From: Tenodera sinensis
Lineage: Eukaryota; Arthropoda; Insecta; Mantodea; Mantidae
Assembly: GCA_030765045.1 (NCBI GenBank)
Contig: CM060965.1
Span: forward strand, 62,128,787-62,192,786
Length of the DNA stretch: 64,000 nt
Direction: 5' to 3'
The notes beneath the pieces were generated by a model. It was given only the letters and a program-made list of their open reading frames with translations, did not search any database and was not told where the DNA came from. Positions 1 to 15,173 of this stretch are shown here, piece after piece. The position numbers were made by a program, and so were the translations under genes. Position 1 is the first letter of the stretch, and every line of letters begins with the position of its first letter.

Positions 1-2104
1 AGTATTTTTGTTTTTCAGGAATGTAATAAAAATAATTTAGCATGTGTAGCCACATTCGGCCCTCCCGCCTGGGCTTATGGTTTCGAGGTTTTGAGGCTTT
101 TTTTCTGCCAAACGTTTCCCCGTGGCTGACAAAACTCTGGCAACTTGACCATATGTAATCAAAAAAACACATATTGGTGTGCACATGCATGGTGCTGATT
201 TCGGAGGGAATTTCCTGTTTGGTAATTTCCAATTTTGTTGTTTAACCCGTCGATTCGATGCACTGGGATTGGCGTGACCGCATTCAACACAGCCCGCTAT
301 ACCTGTTGCGTGCTGCCTGCATCATTACTGCCAGTTGTTAAACTTGTCTGTAATGAAAATATTGCAACAACCATCACAACATGCGCTGCTCTTCATTTTT
401 TTTTCTCTCTTCTCTTGTCCCTAGTGATCTATCTATTCCACGTGTAACTATAGTGCATTCTCAAAAGTAGAAGCATTTGCTGCTTGAACGTTGACAACTA
501 CATAACTCTGACTCTAAAAGGAAAGTAATCATTGTTTCTGACAATCGTCACTATGACTACGACTAGCTTTGGCAGCAGGTTTACCTTGGTCACTAAGGGC
601 CTGAGCGACCCCTACGTTTATTTAAGCGTTATAATATTTCAATGAACGTACCTATGCAATCATCTGACTAGGACATCTAATATTACATCTTACTCGACTG
701 TTATGTAGTTATGTAGTATGTTACTACTTCTCACAAACGGGAGTAAAAGGTATGATTTACAAAATCCCCAGGATTTGAAAGAAGTGCACCATCTACTTTG
801 TGATGATAGTGGTCTACCTGTGGATGAATCAGATGATTCCAATTCTCAAGATAAACTGAAAACGAGATTAGAAACATGTATGAAGAAGAGTATGAAAGCT
901 ATCTATATGATCATATGTATTTTATAGGTAACATCATATGCTTGTAAAATGTATTATTGTTCTTATATTATCATATAGCAGGGAGGTGTGTGTGTGCGTG
1001 TGAACGTTGGCTAATATCGTGTAAGGCATCCTTTATAATAATGTATAGTGTTTATTGTGCCCCTACTCCCTAAAATATTTTTGCAGGCACATTTATGTCG
1101 CATTCCTACCTAGAACCCAATTAATAATCTTCCTGTTTTACAATAAAGTACCAAAGAAGCCAGTCGCCATGATAATTTCTTTTGTTGAAACAGGAAAACG
1201 TTACCATTAAAGCTATCAAACTCATGAGACAGGTAAACCACTTGAGATGGCTCTGGCCTGGACGGACTACTCGATAACCTTTACCTCTTCCGTCTCCACG
1301 GTGAGTCCCACGTGCGTCGAGAACCATTTGGAAGCGGCTGTACCTCATCCATTTTGCGATTTCGCATTCTATATAGTAAAACATGTTTTGCGGTTTCCTT
1401 GCTTCGTAAACAGACAGGCCATATGGGTTCTGCTTAATTAATCGCACAGTTTTTGGATGTTTTCTGAATTTCTGTCTCCAGTTACAAAACTATTATTTTG
1501 TCTAAGTGCGGGCTTGTTGAGTAACTTGATTTTTCACAAGGTCCATTAATTATTTGCATGTAGACTTTATTTGTGGAAATTGCTTTCAAGTTCTTTAGGG
1601 TTTCACTTTGAACCGAATGTTTTACTGGATTTTGGCAACTAAAGTGCTTACATCAATCATTCTGGTCCTGTAAGGTGAAGACACGAACCTTTCATTGTTA
1701 GGACATCAAATTTGTATTTCCAGAAATACCAGAAAATTCGTGTATACAACATAGCTCTGCGGTATTACGGGAACACAGAGGATGTTTGCATAGAAATTTC
1801 AAGTGATGGGTTCACCATAGTTTGTAGTAGTTTATAAACCATTATTAAACCATATTACCAGAAATCTTTCTTAACAAACCGCAGCATTATCCGCAAATAA
1901 ACTACTTGTTTGTCAAATTTCAATTGATAAGATTAGGAAGAAAAATTTCTTTAACTTGAAAACACTTTGTTCATTTCTGTAGCACCCTTTTAACAGCAAA
2001 GGTCAAATTACAGGCTTTGATTAAAACATTTGAAGCTTTTACTCTCTGAACTTTTAGGTTTTCGTCGTCGTTAACATATTTTCTCAGGCACATTTAATTT
2101 CTTG
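1..2104. other. AT-rich sequence without a recognised gene
   Basis: I see no transposon ends, tRNA or convincing coding exon here. A 69-codon open frame at 718-927 has an acidic stretch (DESDDSNSQD), which recalls the acidic N termini of some piggyBac-type transposases, but it has no other support. Other open frames are short with no recognisable motif. Confidence 0.5.
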
Positions 2105-2139
2105 TCACGGTGGGTATTCCGGCATGTCAGCCGATGGTT

Positions 2140-2605
2140 TATTATGCGTCAGCCCTTGGGAGGAAGGATGATATGAAAGTGCCCTACGGGCGGCCAGAAC
2201 GCATCATAGATAGAATTACAACGGTGGGTCCCTAAAAGGTCCAGGTAGTTCTTCAGCCCGACGGAGTTCCGGGTCACCATAGAGAGCGCGCCACCAGCCA
2301 GATCCGGTAGCCAACAGATTACAGCGCCTCCCTTCAGCCAAACGCCGTATTTCCAGAGCGCAAGCTCCACCACAGTGCATCCTACCGGCAAGCCCGCTGG
2401 CTCTTACAGCCTTGCAAGACCGGATAGAGAGAATTAATTGAAAGGGAGTTATTCGGGGTATGCATCTGTCACATCCAGACTTCTAGACTCTATGAAGGAT
2501 AGGAAATAACCATAATTAAACAATAATATAATCGAGAATATATTACAAGAAAATTCCATGCCGACCGGGAATCGAACTTGGGACTACTCAACCATGGAAG
2601 TATTT
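2140..2605 (-). repeat. Candidate SINE-like or TE insert, GC-rich
   Basis: This block is clearly more GC-rich than its flanks. On the minus strand it contains a B-box-like string (AGTTCGATTCCC) near 2570, as in tRNA-derived SINE heads, followed by a GC-rich body around 2150-2400. An 80-codon open frame in the body has no family signature. I cannot match it to the other SINEs here, and the borders are approximate. Confidence 0.35.
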
Positions 2606-2954
2606 ATTTAAAGTTTACAAAATATAATAGATGTAAAGCTTGCCAAAGAGGAATATTTGATACCTGATAGAATTAGGTTAAGAGAGGAGTTTATGTCTGA
2701 ATTTTTATTTCATTGCCCAGGAGACATTGTAAATTCTCAAGCGTTTGGGTTAGCAGAGATTTTGTACGTATTGCTGTTCTGTTAAGCGAAGAGAGTCGAA
2801 ATTAATGGATAAAAATAAAATGAAACAAACTACGAGTATTGGTATGAGAAAACTGGACACTTACTTAACTGTTTCCAAAAACAGCGAAGCTTTATATTCG
2901 TTTGAAACTCAAAACATTTGTAATGAACATATCTTTACTTTCCTGTCATCTAGA

Positions 2955-3610
2955 TACAGCAAGTAGAAGTACAGTATTGTATGCGTGTCCGTGAACAGCA
3001 TAATTCAAAACAAAACGATAAGTCAAATAAATACCACACGTCAAACTGAGTCGACACTGTTTAAGTATGAGGGCGAAGATTATTTTAATTTTAATTCTTA
3101 ACGCTGCTGATTATATGAGTAGCTCTACTCTACTGAAACATTTATATAAGCACTTAATAAATATTTGAATGTTCTGTGAGTAACCTATAAAAATCACTCT
3201 GAATGAATTTTGTATAATATTGTTTATTTGGTAAACCATAAGAAGATAAACAAAAACTTACTGCACAAAACATTTAGATCTTATTAAAAGACTTACTGTA
3301 GATCAAATAATTTCTTTTGGGATGAACCATTTCCCAGATATCCTCACTATGGATTTGAATTTTCAAGTAGCTATTCTATTTCTTTACTTCAACTGCTAAG
3401 TCTGTACCAGAGTAATTTGTTTTCTTGGCCATGCAAATAGTATGACATTTCAAAGCCATGACAGAGCGACAGTTTTAACATCGCTACAACCTCATTTTAT
3501 TCTTCTTGTACCTAAAACAAAATGTGCAACAAAATCATTTCTGCAAACGTTTATCTCGATTGTGTAACGTGGATAGAGAAAGTAATATGAATGTAGTACA
3601 TCAGCTTTTT
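2955..3610 (+). repeat. Family A repeat, old diverged copy
   Basis: Landmarks of the family A element (see 31946-32792) appear in order but badly decayed: a 'gtccgtgaacagcataattc' segment near 2987, 'ggtaaaccataag' near 3230, 'aacttactgcacaaaacattt' near 3260, 'ttctgcaaacgtttatctc' near 3538 and the terminal 'gatagagaaagt' near 3571. It is one of the oldest copies in the window and codes for nothing visible. Confidence 0.5.
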
Positions 3611-3899
3611 AAATCCATATTTAAAGGGAGTTTATTTGCTTTGAAATAGTAGCATGAGGGAAGTAAGACTTGATTTTTATTTGAACGTACAGTTATTTAA
3701 TTTGGATTTCAGTTCGGATATCTGTAGAATATTTCAGAGTTCAAAATGTACCTAATTAACTTACATTTAGTTCATAAACGAATACAGATGATTCTGGAAT
3801 TGACAAGTAAGATTAATAATTTTAAAAATAAATGGTAGGGGAAATATATAAATAACTACAATGAATAATTTCCGGATGTTAAAATCAATGCATAATGTA

Positions 3900-4739
3900 A
3901 GGAGTATGAGCTAGTCATTAGCTAGACAATTTAAGGATTACGGCAAAGGCAATTACTGGTAAGTTAGTGTAGCTGACGTAATTAGGTTACAATGAAATCA
4001 AGTTAACAAGAAAACCGTTTCCTCTTGGCGTTCCTAGAACCTTAATAGGTAAATAAAGGTATTGCAGGGCTTGCAGAAATGTACCTAGCCAAGAATTAAA
4101 AAGACAAAAGAAAGTCTTAGAATTTAGCAAGTCACAGGATAGCAACTCCGTTTCAGAGTGAGTGAATGAGTGGGATTTAAGGACCCGTCGACAATGAAGT
4201 CATTTCGGCCCATAGGCAAGCAATAAAATCTAAAACACTCACAGGGTTAAAATAAGGAAGGTTAAAAGAGAGGGTTAAATACTAAATAATTAAAATAAAT
4301 ATAATAATTAAAATAAAATAAAATAAAAACAAGTCTGAATTCTAAAAGATAAATAAATATCTTAAAAAATCATAAAAATCTAAAAACCACTAATAACTAT
4401 AATACATGTCAGAATTATTTATCGAGGCCAATATTGGTGACGAACCGCAGAGTCTTGGCTGTAGACATCGAGCGACACCCAAAATGGACGCCCCAGACCA
4501 ACGGACTGGCGCTCACGAGAGTGGCGTTTCAAATGCGAATTTGAGGCTTAAGTACTATGGGGAGTCATGGTGTAGGCGACGCTGAAATTGACAAAAGAGC
4601 GTGTACTTTAAATTTTGCGTCTTTTCCTTCGCGTTTTACAATCTTAGTGCTTACAAGTACTTAATTGTGATCACTATCAGCATTCTGTAGCATCATATTT
4701 GGTGGTAGCAGTAAGAGGATGATGATGATGATGATGATG

Positions 4740-4773
<34 letters not shown>

Positions 4774-4860
4774 ATTTTAAACCGTATCTATGGAGAATGT
4801 TGTAGAACATTATTTGGAATTTTGGAATTGTAATTTATCTGCAGCAACCCTTCTCGTTCG
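3900..4860 (+). repeat. Ancient repeat, paralogous to 53990-54650
   Basis: This stretch aligns in patches with 53990-54650. Shared landmarks are 'gaatttagcaagtcaca' near 4121 against 'gaattttagcaagtcaca' near 54217, 'gacaaaagagc' against 'aacaaaagagc', 'gtcttttccttc', and a triplet microsatellite followed by 'ttttaaaccgt'. The two may be copies of an old transposon or a segmental duplication. Near 4157-4215 it also carries a '(gagt)n ... gggatttaaggacccgtcgac' segment related to the element at 53515-53810. Confidence 0.45.
4718..4773. repeat. Palindromic triplet microsatellite (GAT)8(CAT)10
   Basis: Eight GAT units run directly into about ten CAT units, meeting at a GATC centre. The array is a near-perfect inverted repeat of about 55 bp able to form a cruciform or hairpin. 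The paralogous position at 54490-54520 carries a different triplet array. Confidence 0.9.
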
Positions 4861-4884
4861 TCTGCTCATTATTTTATTTATTCA

Positions 4885-5285
4885 CTAGCTGAAATCCACG
4901 GCGTTGTCCGTGGTTTGACAATTATTGCAACTTTTAGGCTTTGTTTGCACATGCTCAATGACCTTATGTTTCTTTGGACACACTTGAAAAATATTACTTA
5001 ATACACAACGAATTAATACAAACTGTTAGGATACTCCAAAAAACAAAAATAAAATGAATAAATAAAAACACCGTGAACACACTATGTGTAAAAGCACTGT
5101 TGAACAACCACCAATGTCACGGGGAAAAAGTGAGTAGAAGAAATCGTCTACATGTAATACATTCCATTTGCTTTTCAATCATAGAAAATACTATAAATTG
5201 TATGTTGAAGGAGTATAGGACATGTGAATGTACTACGTAAAAGAATAATAAGCAGAGAAAACCGTGTGAATGTAATCCGTTGCAT
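4885..5285 (-). mobile_element. Helitron-like non-autonomous element, 3' end
   Basis: Read on the minus strand, the element ends in a perfect 6-bp-stem hairpin (CCACGG, 6-nt loop, CCGTGG; 4896-4913), then a short spacer and CTAG, followed by a T outside. This is the classical Helitron 3' terminus (hairpin plus CTRR, inserted before T). The upstream sequence is homologous to the plus-strand copy ending at 25918, including a unit related to the tandem repeats of that copy. I could not locate the 5' TC end and see no Rep/helicase coding. Confidence 0.65.
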
Positions 5286-7010
<1,725 letters not shown>

Positions 7011-7027
7011 GGGGGGGGGGGGGGGGG
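7011..7027. repeat. G17 homopolymer
   Basis: Seventeen consecutive G residues stand out in an AT-rich window. The run could adopt quadruplex structure, and its exact length is prone to sequencing error. Confidence 0.9.
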
Positions 7028-7139
7028 ATAAGGAAACAATTTAACCCGAATGGACCGATTGTCACGCCCCCTGGCTGTGTCCGAACCTAATTGTCTTGAT
7101 GGATTGACTGGTTTCACAGTTATGCATAAAGTGATGTAG

Positions 7140-7320
7140 AATGAAGAGGGTATTCTCAGGAAATTTCATGTCATAAATCTTTTTTAAAAAATATGGCATT
7201 TTAATAAAAATCGTCATTTTAAAAAAAATCAAAACTTTCGAAAAATTTTCTATGTAAAGGGAAGTCTGGGATGGGGGATTTCTTGAAAGTCTTGGTGTCG
7301 CATTCTTCGACCAGTTATGG
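7140..7320 (-). repeat. Family A repeat, internal fragment
   Basis: The landmarks 'ggcattttaataaaaatcgtc', 'aaaattttctatgtaaaggg' and 'cttggtgtcgcattc' match the middle of family A on the minus strand. Both ends are missing. Confidence 0.7.
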
Positions 7321-9369
7321 GAGATGGTGGAAGCCTGGGACGACCGTATACCTTCATAGGAATATGCGTAGAATGCAATTATTTCAGTACCACGAAGAAT
7401 GACTATTGTTATAATGTACTGGAGATCGTGGGTTAATTACTAGAACATTAACTTACTTCAGTTTCATGATCGTTTTGTGTTTTCCCTTGTGTTTGTGTAT
7501 TTAACGAAAACAAGCTTTTGTATGCTCGGCATATTTTGTGTATATTTACAGCGACTTCTTTTGTAATCAAATGGCATGACTCCAAATAAATTTGTATAAT
7601 GTGTAGTTTAAATTGATCACATATAACAAAACCGATACGTTTGTTTCATCCCTCATCTGCTTCCCGAAAAAAACACGCAAAACTGAGCATTTTTCATTAT
7701 TTGGAAAGGATTGGTAATCTTGTTTTTGCTTCTTTCTTCAACAACTGCTGGTAATAAAATAAAATGAAGAATAGACTCCTTCTGAATTACATATATCTTT
7801 CAATGTATGTAAAACTGTGTGGACCTCTGGTTCGCCTCCACCATCGTGAAACAAAGGGCAAGCGATTGTTACCATACAAGCCTTTCTATAACTAATAGGG
7901 TTTGAAGTGGGGTATGGCAGAGTGGTGCCATTCACCTACCATCTTAAAAATTGTTCCTCATATCGGCACGTTTTTGTGCACCGGAATGCATCATTATATC
8001 CTTTTTCAAAATAGATAGTTGAAAAAGGTAGATAAATAAGCGGTTTTCCTGCATAATGCAGAATTTTCCGTTCAAGTAAAGCACAACCGCCTCTGGACAT
8101 GGGCCTCTTACGTATCATATCACTTGAGCAAAGCGAGCGTGCGTTTTTAAGATGCTAATGATTCACTGTTTATAATATAAGCACAAGTATGTTGTTAGAT
8201 TAAGGAAAATGAAGTAATTACTTAGAGATGTTGTGATGTTGCCCATTGTAGATACAGCCTGGATCCCAACCACCCACCCACCCTCTTTAATACATTTTCT
8301 TATACAGTAATATAATAACATAACTACATGGCCATCTTCCCGCTACAGAGAGTGCGCAATAGCGGCTTCTAACCGACAGGAGAACCGAAATTTGCGGTAT
8401 TAGCGAGGTTTTGATTTTTGTTTCTTTCACAGTGACATGTTAGTTTATTCACACAATTGTATAATTTTTGGATATGCAACGTCTGTCGGGTCTGCTAGTT
8501 AGCTGTAAAAGAGTGGATTTCTTAAGGTGAAGATTGCAACCGAGAAAATGTGTTTCCACTTCAAGTAAACGCTGAATAAATGAATGAGTAAATAAACAAA
8601 AGTAAATAAATAATAATGTGATTTGAAAACAATTTTAAAATAACTTCTTTGTGAAGCAACACTAATACTCCTGTATTAACAGTAGTAAGAATCATTAATT
8701 ACTTAGTTTATAGGTAACTTGTGTCATATAGGGAACGGAATGATGAGTTATTGTACTGTGCGCTCGTATGATGAGCACATCGATATGCCTATACTCCCAC
8801 ACTGTCTCTCTCCACATTTCGGCATATTTAGCGTGGCTTATCGAACACAAATGAATCACATTACTTCGAAAATGGTTCTGATTATACATGCATTAATCAC
8901 CTTGCTGTGCTGCAATTGCATTTTCTCAGATTCTTATACATAGCTATAAATACCGGTCCATTTAAACGGATTACTAAACCAAAAGAGTTTAACTCAATAT
9001 ACATACGCTAATGTGCAATTTCTCTTAATGATGCCAATAATTTGTGGCTGTAGTCGAGTTATACGTTCATTAAAATAAGATAGTTCTGTTAAATATTCCT
9101 ATGTTCGGCAAATTACAGCTGTAAAGTCGAAACAACAAATGAGGACCGGTTTAATGCATGATTTGCTTGCTTCTTGTTTCTATAGCAGCAGTACAGTTCA
9201 TTAATGTTCAATAACCCTTCAAGACTATTTTTGCACTGGTCTTAAACAAAAAATAATAGCTTTTGTAACATTTATAAATACTTTACTATAAAAAATCTAA
9301 ATCTAAATGAAGTCATAACAATTGAATTCTTCACTTAAATGTGGCTATACATCGTCACATAATTAATAG
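7321..9369. other. No recognised gene; possible TE 3' end near 8480
   Basis: There are no supported exons. The string 'caacgtctgtcgggtctgctagt' near 8480 resembles the 3' ends of some dispersed insect elements, but I cannot define its limits or class. The rest is AT-rich and unassigned. Confidence 0.4.
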
Positions 9370-9972
9370 TGACGCCGGGCGTCGGTCGTCCGTCAGAGAG
9401 ACGCTCAAGATCAAGTTGCCTCACACCATGGTGTTGCTAGGCAGTACACAGCCAATAAACAAGGACAACAAAAATCGGGCTGGAACAAAACGACAGTTCT
9501 AGAAGCTGTCGACGTGCCGGCTTGATTACGAGAAGTTTCTCGGAAAATGTGCATTTTCCAGAGAATTCTCCGCTACACTTCGTCTCGGCTATATACCTAG
9601 CGAGTGAGCGAATTAGTGTTAGAGCAGTTTTTCAGAGTTAAGTATTGAGTTAGCAGTTAGCTTTTTACAATTTGAGTGCATGTATCGTTCAGAGACAGTT
9701 TTAGAAATGTAATCGTCGCGTTTAAGTTGTTTTTGTGTAAAACAGCTTTTAGTGAGTGTGTCGTCGAAGCTAGTTATTTCTGAGGCAGAGAGAGTAGTAA
9801 AATTGTAAGCAGTATTTGTGTTAAGGTTATGATTGGACGGAGCCGCTGTGAGCTGCAAGGTCACACGAATTGTTTGTGTTAACGATAAAATAAAGAACTG
9901 TGTTTTTGTGATTCAGTTTTAGACGAAAAATAAAGTGTCAGAAAAAAGTAACAGGACTTGCCATTTATCACA
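9370..9972 (+). mobile_element. LTR-like sequence (possible solo LTR)
   Basis: This segment has a homologue on the minus strand at about 44060-44500. Both share a GC-rich start, a 'gccggct' block, 'tttccagagaa', a TATA-containing stretch ('ctcggctatatacc' here) and 'gttaacgataaaa'. The layout of upstream block, TATA box, and late AATAAA signals (near 9891 and 9930), bounded roughly by TG and CA, suggests an LTR promoter and terminator. No internal retroelement region lies beside it. Flanking bases (AATAG and AATAC) are only a near-match for a target duplication, so the borders are tentative. Confidence 0.45.
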
Positions 9973-12190
9973 ATACCATAGATTAAACAGGTTGTTTTTT
10001 TATATCACTAAGTTTGCAAGCGGAACAAATACCTTTATTTCACTTTGACAGATCTGGATCAAAATTCCGGTAGCAAACCAAGTCATTTTCAACACCATGC
10101 TTTTCTAAAAGCAAAGTCATATAGAATTTTGTGTTTCAGTGGTGACTAGTTGAGGAAGATTAAAATGTAGTTGATGAATAACATGTGCAAAACATACAAC
10201 TAAATGAATATATCGGCTTCCAGAATATAATTTACCATTCGCAGGGGATTTGTTAGTCTGCCGAGGCCGATTTCACTTCTCACTCACTCCCGCCTACTTC
10301 TTTGGAGATTTCTAGGCCCATGACTGATAAATAATCGTTTATTTTTGCACAAGCAGGCAGTAAATGGATAGAGGTATCAGAATTACAGCTAAGAAGGGAA
10401 AACATATGCAATTTTTACAAGAACATTCTACCACGTACACCCGTAGACCAAAAAATGAGTCGTCTCTGGAGCGCTAGGCAGGGAATAACTCCACGAGTAC
10501 CAAATAATTTGCAGCTTTCACAAAGTAGATATGTCTGTCACGTATGTGTGTCTGTATGTATGCAGGCAGGTATGTAAGTAAGTACACGTACCAGATATTG
10601 CCTTTGTTTTTCTTTTTTGTTCATGGGGGTTCATAAAACAGAGTAGTTCAGTTTAAAACCAGGAACATTTTAAGTGTATGGTGCTCATGTATGTTCATCT
10701 TACTCCCCATATTTAAAAGTACGTAGTTTTTAAATTTGGGTCAGCCCGAAGATTAAGGTGCAGAAATCAACTCTTCATGCTCTGAAAAACTCGAAGAAAA
10801 ATACGAAATAGAACCAGGAACATTACAATGCTGATGTGTGTTTACCCAGTGAACGCCTACTTAGTTGAGGAAGGATCAGATTTCAGAGTTTGGTATTTCA
10901 GGCTGCAAGGATGCATTTTAGAAACTCTGTGTTTTGTAATTATATCCTAGAATACAAGACAATCAGTTTCTATCACTTTAATGTTGTTTATCCCTTACAC
11001 GGGACTTCTTGTTACAAATTATATGCTCTGTTGTGTTGATCTGTACCCTATACTCTATAGTAATCAATTCCTCATCTTCCGTTGGTACAGAAGACAAATG
11101 AGTAATTCGATAGTAATTTTGTTTATTTATTGCTGCGCCATCTGAATTGAGTATCATATTGCTTAAAACGGATTAAAGGAAAACAATTGTTAAACAGTCC
11201 ACGGAAGGAGAGAACTAATTGTTAGACGAGAAGTGCCACAGTTGCACATTAATCTATTAGTTCAAGGTATAATATTAGTAACACATTGGACCCTATCAAA
11301 AATTACTTAGAGAATATGGTGTCACATAACGAGATTCTGCAAAAAATATTGATATTCTTCTCGAAAACGCCTTTATGCGTTTGCATAAACAGTACAAATT
11401 ATTATCGATAAATAATGTATTCTATTTAAACTGATCATCTTTGAAAAACAAAGTGAAAGGTTTCACTTAATTCCCGCTTCACCGAAAACAATATTTCGTA
11501 TGGAAAATTCCTGTTTATTTAATTTTTCTAAACAACACCTGTAACACTTTTGAAATAAAATATATTGGAATGGGTATATGTGCATATAACGCATACACTA
11601 AGGATAAAAATATTCATGATTATTCAACAATCACATCGGTTGACACGACACTATCATGTCACAATTAGGTATTGCTCAAAAGTGTGTTTTCCTGTGAGAG
11701 CAGTGTTAAAAAATGAAGATTCCGAAGCATTCCGTGGATCACAACCCGCAGTGCTCTTGTGAGACCGGAAAGGTACTGAAATGTCTAGCCCTGATCATTA
11801 CACAGGTATCCCGATAGGCCTTGCCAACTATATTTTACACAAAGTTTTAATCATGGGAAAATGTTTGGTTCGGTTTGTGTCGCATTTATAAATAATGAGC
11901 CAAGAAGGCATTTGAATGAACACTTCTCAAGCGTGTTTTTAATAAATAGTGCTTTAAATTCGTCACCATATGACACACATGAAGTAGTAGGCCAAACAGA
12001 GGGTGACAACAGGTGAAAGTGTACAAAAATAAATAAATAAATAAATAAAAAAAAAAAAAAAATTAAAAAATTAAAAAAAAATTAAAAAAAATTGAAAAAC
12101 GTATTCTATCTGAAATAAAAAGCATTTTGGATTTTAATAGTGCGGTGCCCATAGTTTGTCTCTAGAAGGGCAGGACTATTACCAGAAGTG
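9973..12190. other. No recognised gene
   Basis: This is AT-rich sequence with no TE or exon that I can support. An A-rich, low-complexity patch with (AAAT)n and A-runs occupies about 12028-12100. Confidence 0.5.
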
Positions 12191-12191
12191 G

Positions 12192-13684
12192 ATAAGTATC
12201 ACCTCTTAACACGAATCCGCAGAGAACGAGTGTTAAAAAATCGTGTTAAGTGAAAAACATTTAATACGTATACATGTAAAGTAATACAGAAATGCGCAAT
12301 AAACTACGGTATTAATTTCTTTGCATTACTGTAGACTTATAACACTATAAAGTGACTATAGGTATTTTCTTGCAAAAAAGTTAAACCCTTGTATGCATAA
12401 TCCAATGGACCCGGAGACGATTTTAACTGTTAGTTGCGGAACAAAAACTTGACATTGAACCCCATTCCAGCAGGTATGCCCTCCTGCAACATTCAGCAAC
12501 TCATTATCGATACTAATAAAAAATGTACCTATCTGCCAGTTTGATTGTCACTTACATTTGCTTCTTTACACCACATATTTACATAACCCGGATCTGATGG
12601 AAAACCTTTCGTTTATGTTTAGTGTTAATTAGATATTACAGTAATAAGCTACATATTATTGGACTTCAGAGAAGACATTGTCGGCACACATAAATTATAT
12701 AATGAATACAGAAAGCACATTCTTAGGACTTATAGCGGTTCGTTCAACTGTTATTTGGTGTACTTCTATGTTGTGAATAAGAATGGACATTATATTTATA
12801 AGCCCGTGACTCAGTATTGGAAGAAAGGTAAGAGTAATTTGTAACACTAAACAACATCATGACCAGCAATTAGGCAGTAAAAGAAAAGGGTATATATAAG
12901 TATTGTTTCGAATGAAAATGATGAAGTTGATCCACAGACAATGGTATGCAACTCTTTAGACGAAGAAAATAGTGGTGGTGGGAATGATGCTGATAATGAT
13001 GATTTAAGATCCATTATTAAACATAACGGGTCCAATAGACTCAGAATATCTAAATATGCAAAAAGTATAAGACATGCATAGAAGGATTAAGCATGGCTCT
13101 CTGACGTCCAAGGGAACGAAAATATCTAATTTCTGTTATGCAATTGCTCTTTTCATTGTACCGTGGTCCTCTTCATCTATAACCTTTAGCTTTACCTGAA
13201 CATTTAGAGCTGTCGGTTTCATCTTTGCCGTGTTTCGGATGCTTCCGTTTGCAGATCTTTATTCAGTATTTTAACTCAATTTGGCTACGACTAAAACCAC
13301 CTGGCATCGAAGTTTCTAAACGTTCGTACACGCATTATTGAATTTATTTAAATGTACCCACACATTGATTGTTGAGGTGATAATAACGGCTCCCACCTAC
13401 AGTACGTTAGAAACGAGTCAATAATGTATAGTTAGCTTTATAGTTACATTTCTTCCATTCATTCCTGGGAAAAAAAAAAAAAAAAACAACCCTTAAAATA
13501 CTGTAATATCGGAAGTTTGTGTTACAATGCCATTTAATTACGTCAGGGACTCAAAAAAAGTTCGTAATTCGCCTTAACCGAAATTCATGTAAACTGATAA
13601 AACTTCCCATAAAAACTTCCTGTCGGGGCCAATATTTTTTTGCCGTTAATCGCGAGTTCGCGCTAATGAGGTTATACTGTAATA
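12192..13684. mobile_element. Possible pogo-like DNA transposon relic
   Basis: The right end, read inward on the minus strand from 13684, is 'tacagtataacctcatta' followed by 'gcgcgaactcgcg'. This resembles the 'CAGTATAACCTC...' ends of pogo/Tigger-type elements. A weaker inverted match ('agtatcacctcttaacacg') starts near 12192. Between them a short acidic open stretch (about 12896-13078, plus strand) recalls the acidic tails of pogo transposases but has no catalytic motif. Element extent and class are uncertain. Confidence 0.3.
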
Positions 13685-15033
13685 CGGTCTTTAGAGGAAG
13701 CTGTTCAAACTAAACGTTCACGTCTTGCCTAAAAGAAAGTTCACTTTCATCAGAATAATGCATCTTCACACACGTGAGCGACTGTTGTTGGAAAAGTTCA
13801 TAATTTTCACTGCCAAGGGCACCATATTCACTGGATTTGTCTGCAGTGATTACCTTCTGTTGCTAAACATTAATGGACAACAATTCACATCAAATAATGA
13901 GATGAAGCTGAGGCAATTCTATTTTACTGAGAGTATTAAAATCTTGGAATGTTCTTAGGCTAAATGTATTGATCCACAGTGAATTTGGTGGAAAAATTGT
14001 ACACTTGTCTTTTATTTTGTTCCACAAGCCAAGTATGTTTAGAATTCTCCCCGTATAGGAATGCTTTTTGGAACCGTTTTGAAATAATTAGTAGAAGGAA
14101 TCAAGTAACTGTTACACTTAAGAGTTTGAAATGCTGGTTTATAATGTGACCACAAACATCTGAATATCGTATAATGTTGAGTGGATTAATCTTCTTTGCT
14201 GGAGTGCCAGAAGCGATCAGTTCGCTTTAAGTATAAGGACTCTTGATATCAAACTAGCCCAACGTGGTAACGGTGTTTATAATGTGCTCCCTGGTCCTTG
14301 TGACATGTTGTGATACTATAATGTGATCGATATGTGCACCTAAACGCTTTTACAGCTGAATGCACTGGTGTGAAGAGCCGGTTTTCAAAAGACGCTAGCT
14401 ACATAATAACAGACACAGTGTTTATACACGGTGCTGCAAAGAACTCTGGCTCTAAGGGTGTATTGTAAAGCGGAGACTAATCCACAAGTTTTCAACGAGG
14501 GGATTTACACCTCATCACAATAGCCAATGCGACCGCATCACCGCCTCGTATGTATGCACCCTCAATAAAGTAATCCGTGGCTAATAGCTTCGTAGCGCCC
14601 TGGGTAGGTACCTTGAAAAGCTGCAGTGTCGCACTGGTTCCTCTACTCTAGTTTTGCACACTAATATGCTTCCAGTGAGCTTCCATCAAACTGAGAGAAA
14701 ATTTAATGTTATAAACATATTAGATAAGGAAGCAGCTTGTACTTTTTGGAATTGTTAGTGTTAAATGGACTTCTTTGGGGGAGGAGGGGGTAAAAGAATT
14801 AAAAATATACTTCATGTGAAAATATAACACAGACCAACATGCACAACATAACAGAACATATCAAAATTTTTCTTACTATATAGTTCTCTTCAACAAGAGA
14901 TTGCGTTGAGCATATACATATTAGCGTTCGATGTAAAGGGACTAGGATATTGAGAATTGGAGGGTTAGGAGTAAATGGCTTAAAGCGAACAGAACTGCAT
15001 TAATTAATTATCAATTATTATTAATTATCAATC
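13685..15033. other. No recognised feature
   Basis: An open frame at 13725-13958 has no motif or homologous neighbour. I see nothing else I can support. Confidence 0.5.

Positions 15034-15173
<140 letters not shown>

Noticed and set aside
718..927. 69-codon frame with acidic stretch as a piggyBac transposase exon
   Set aside because: Only a composition resemblance. There are no neighbouring transposase motifs, inverted ends or TTAA pair.
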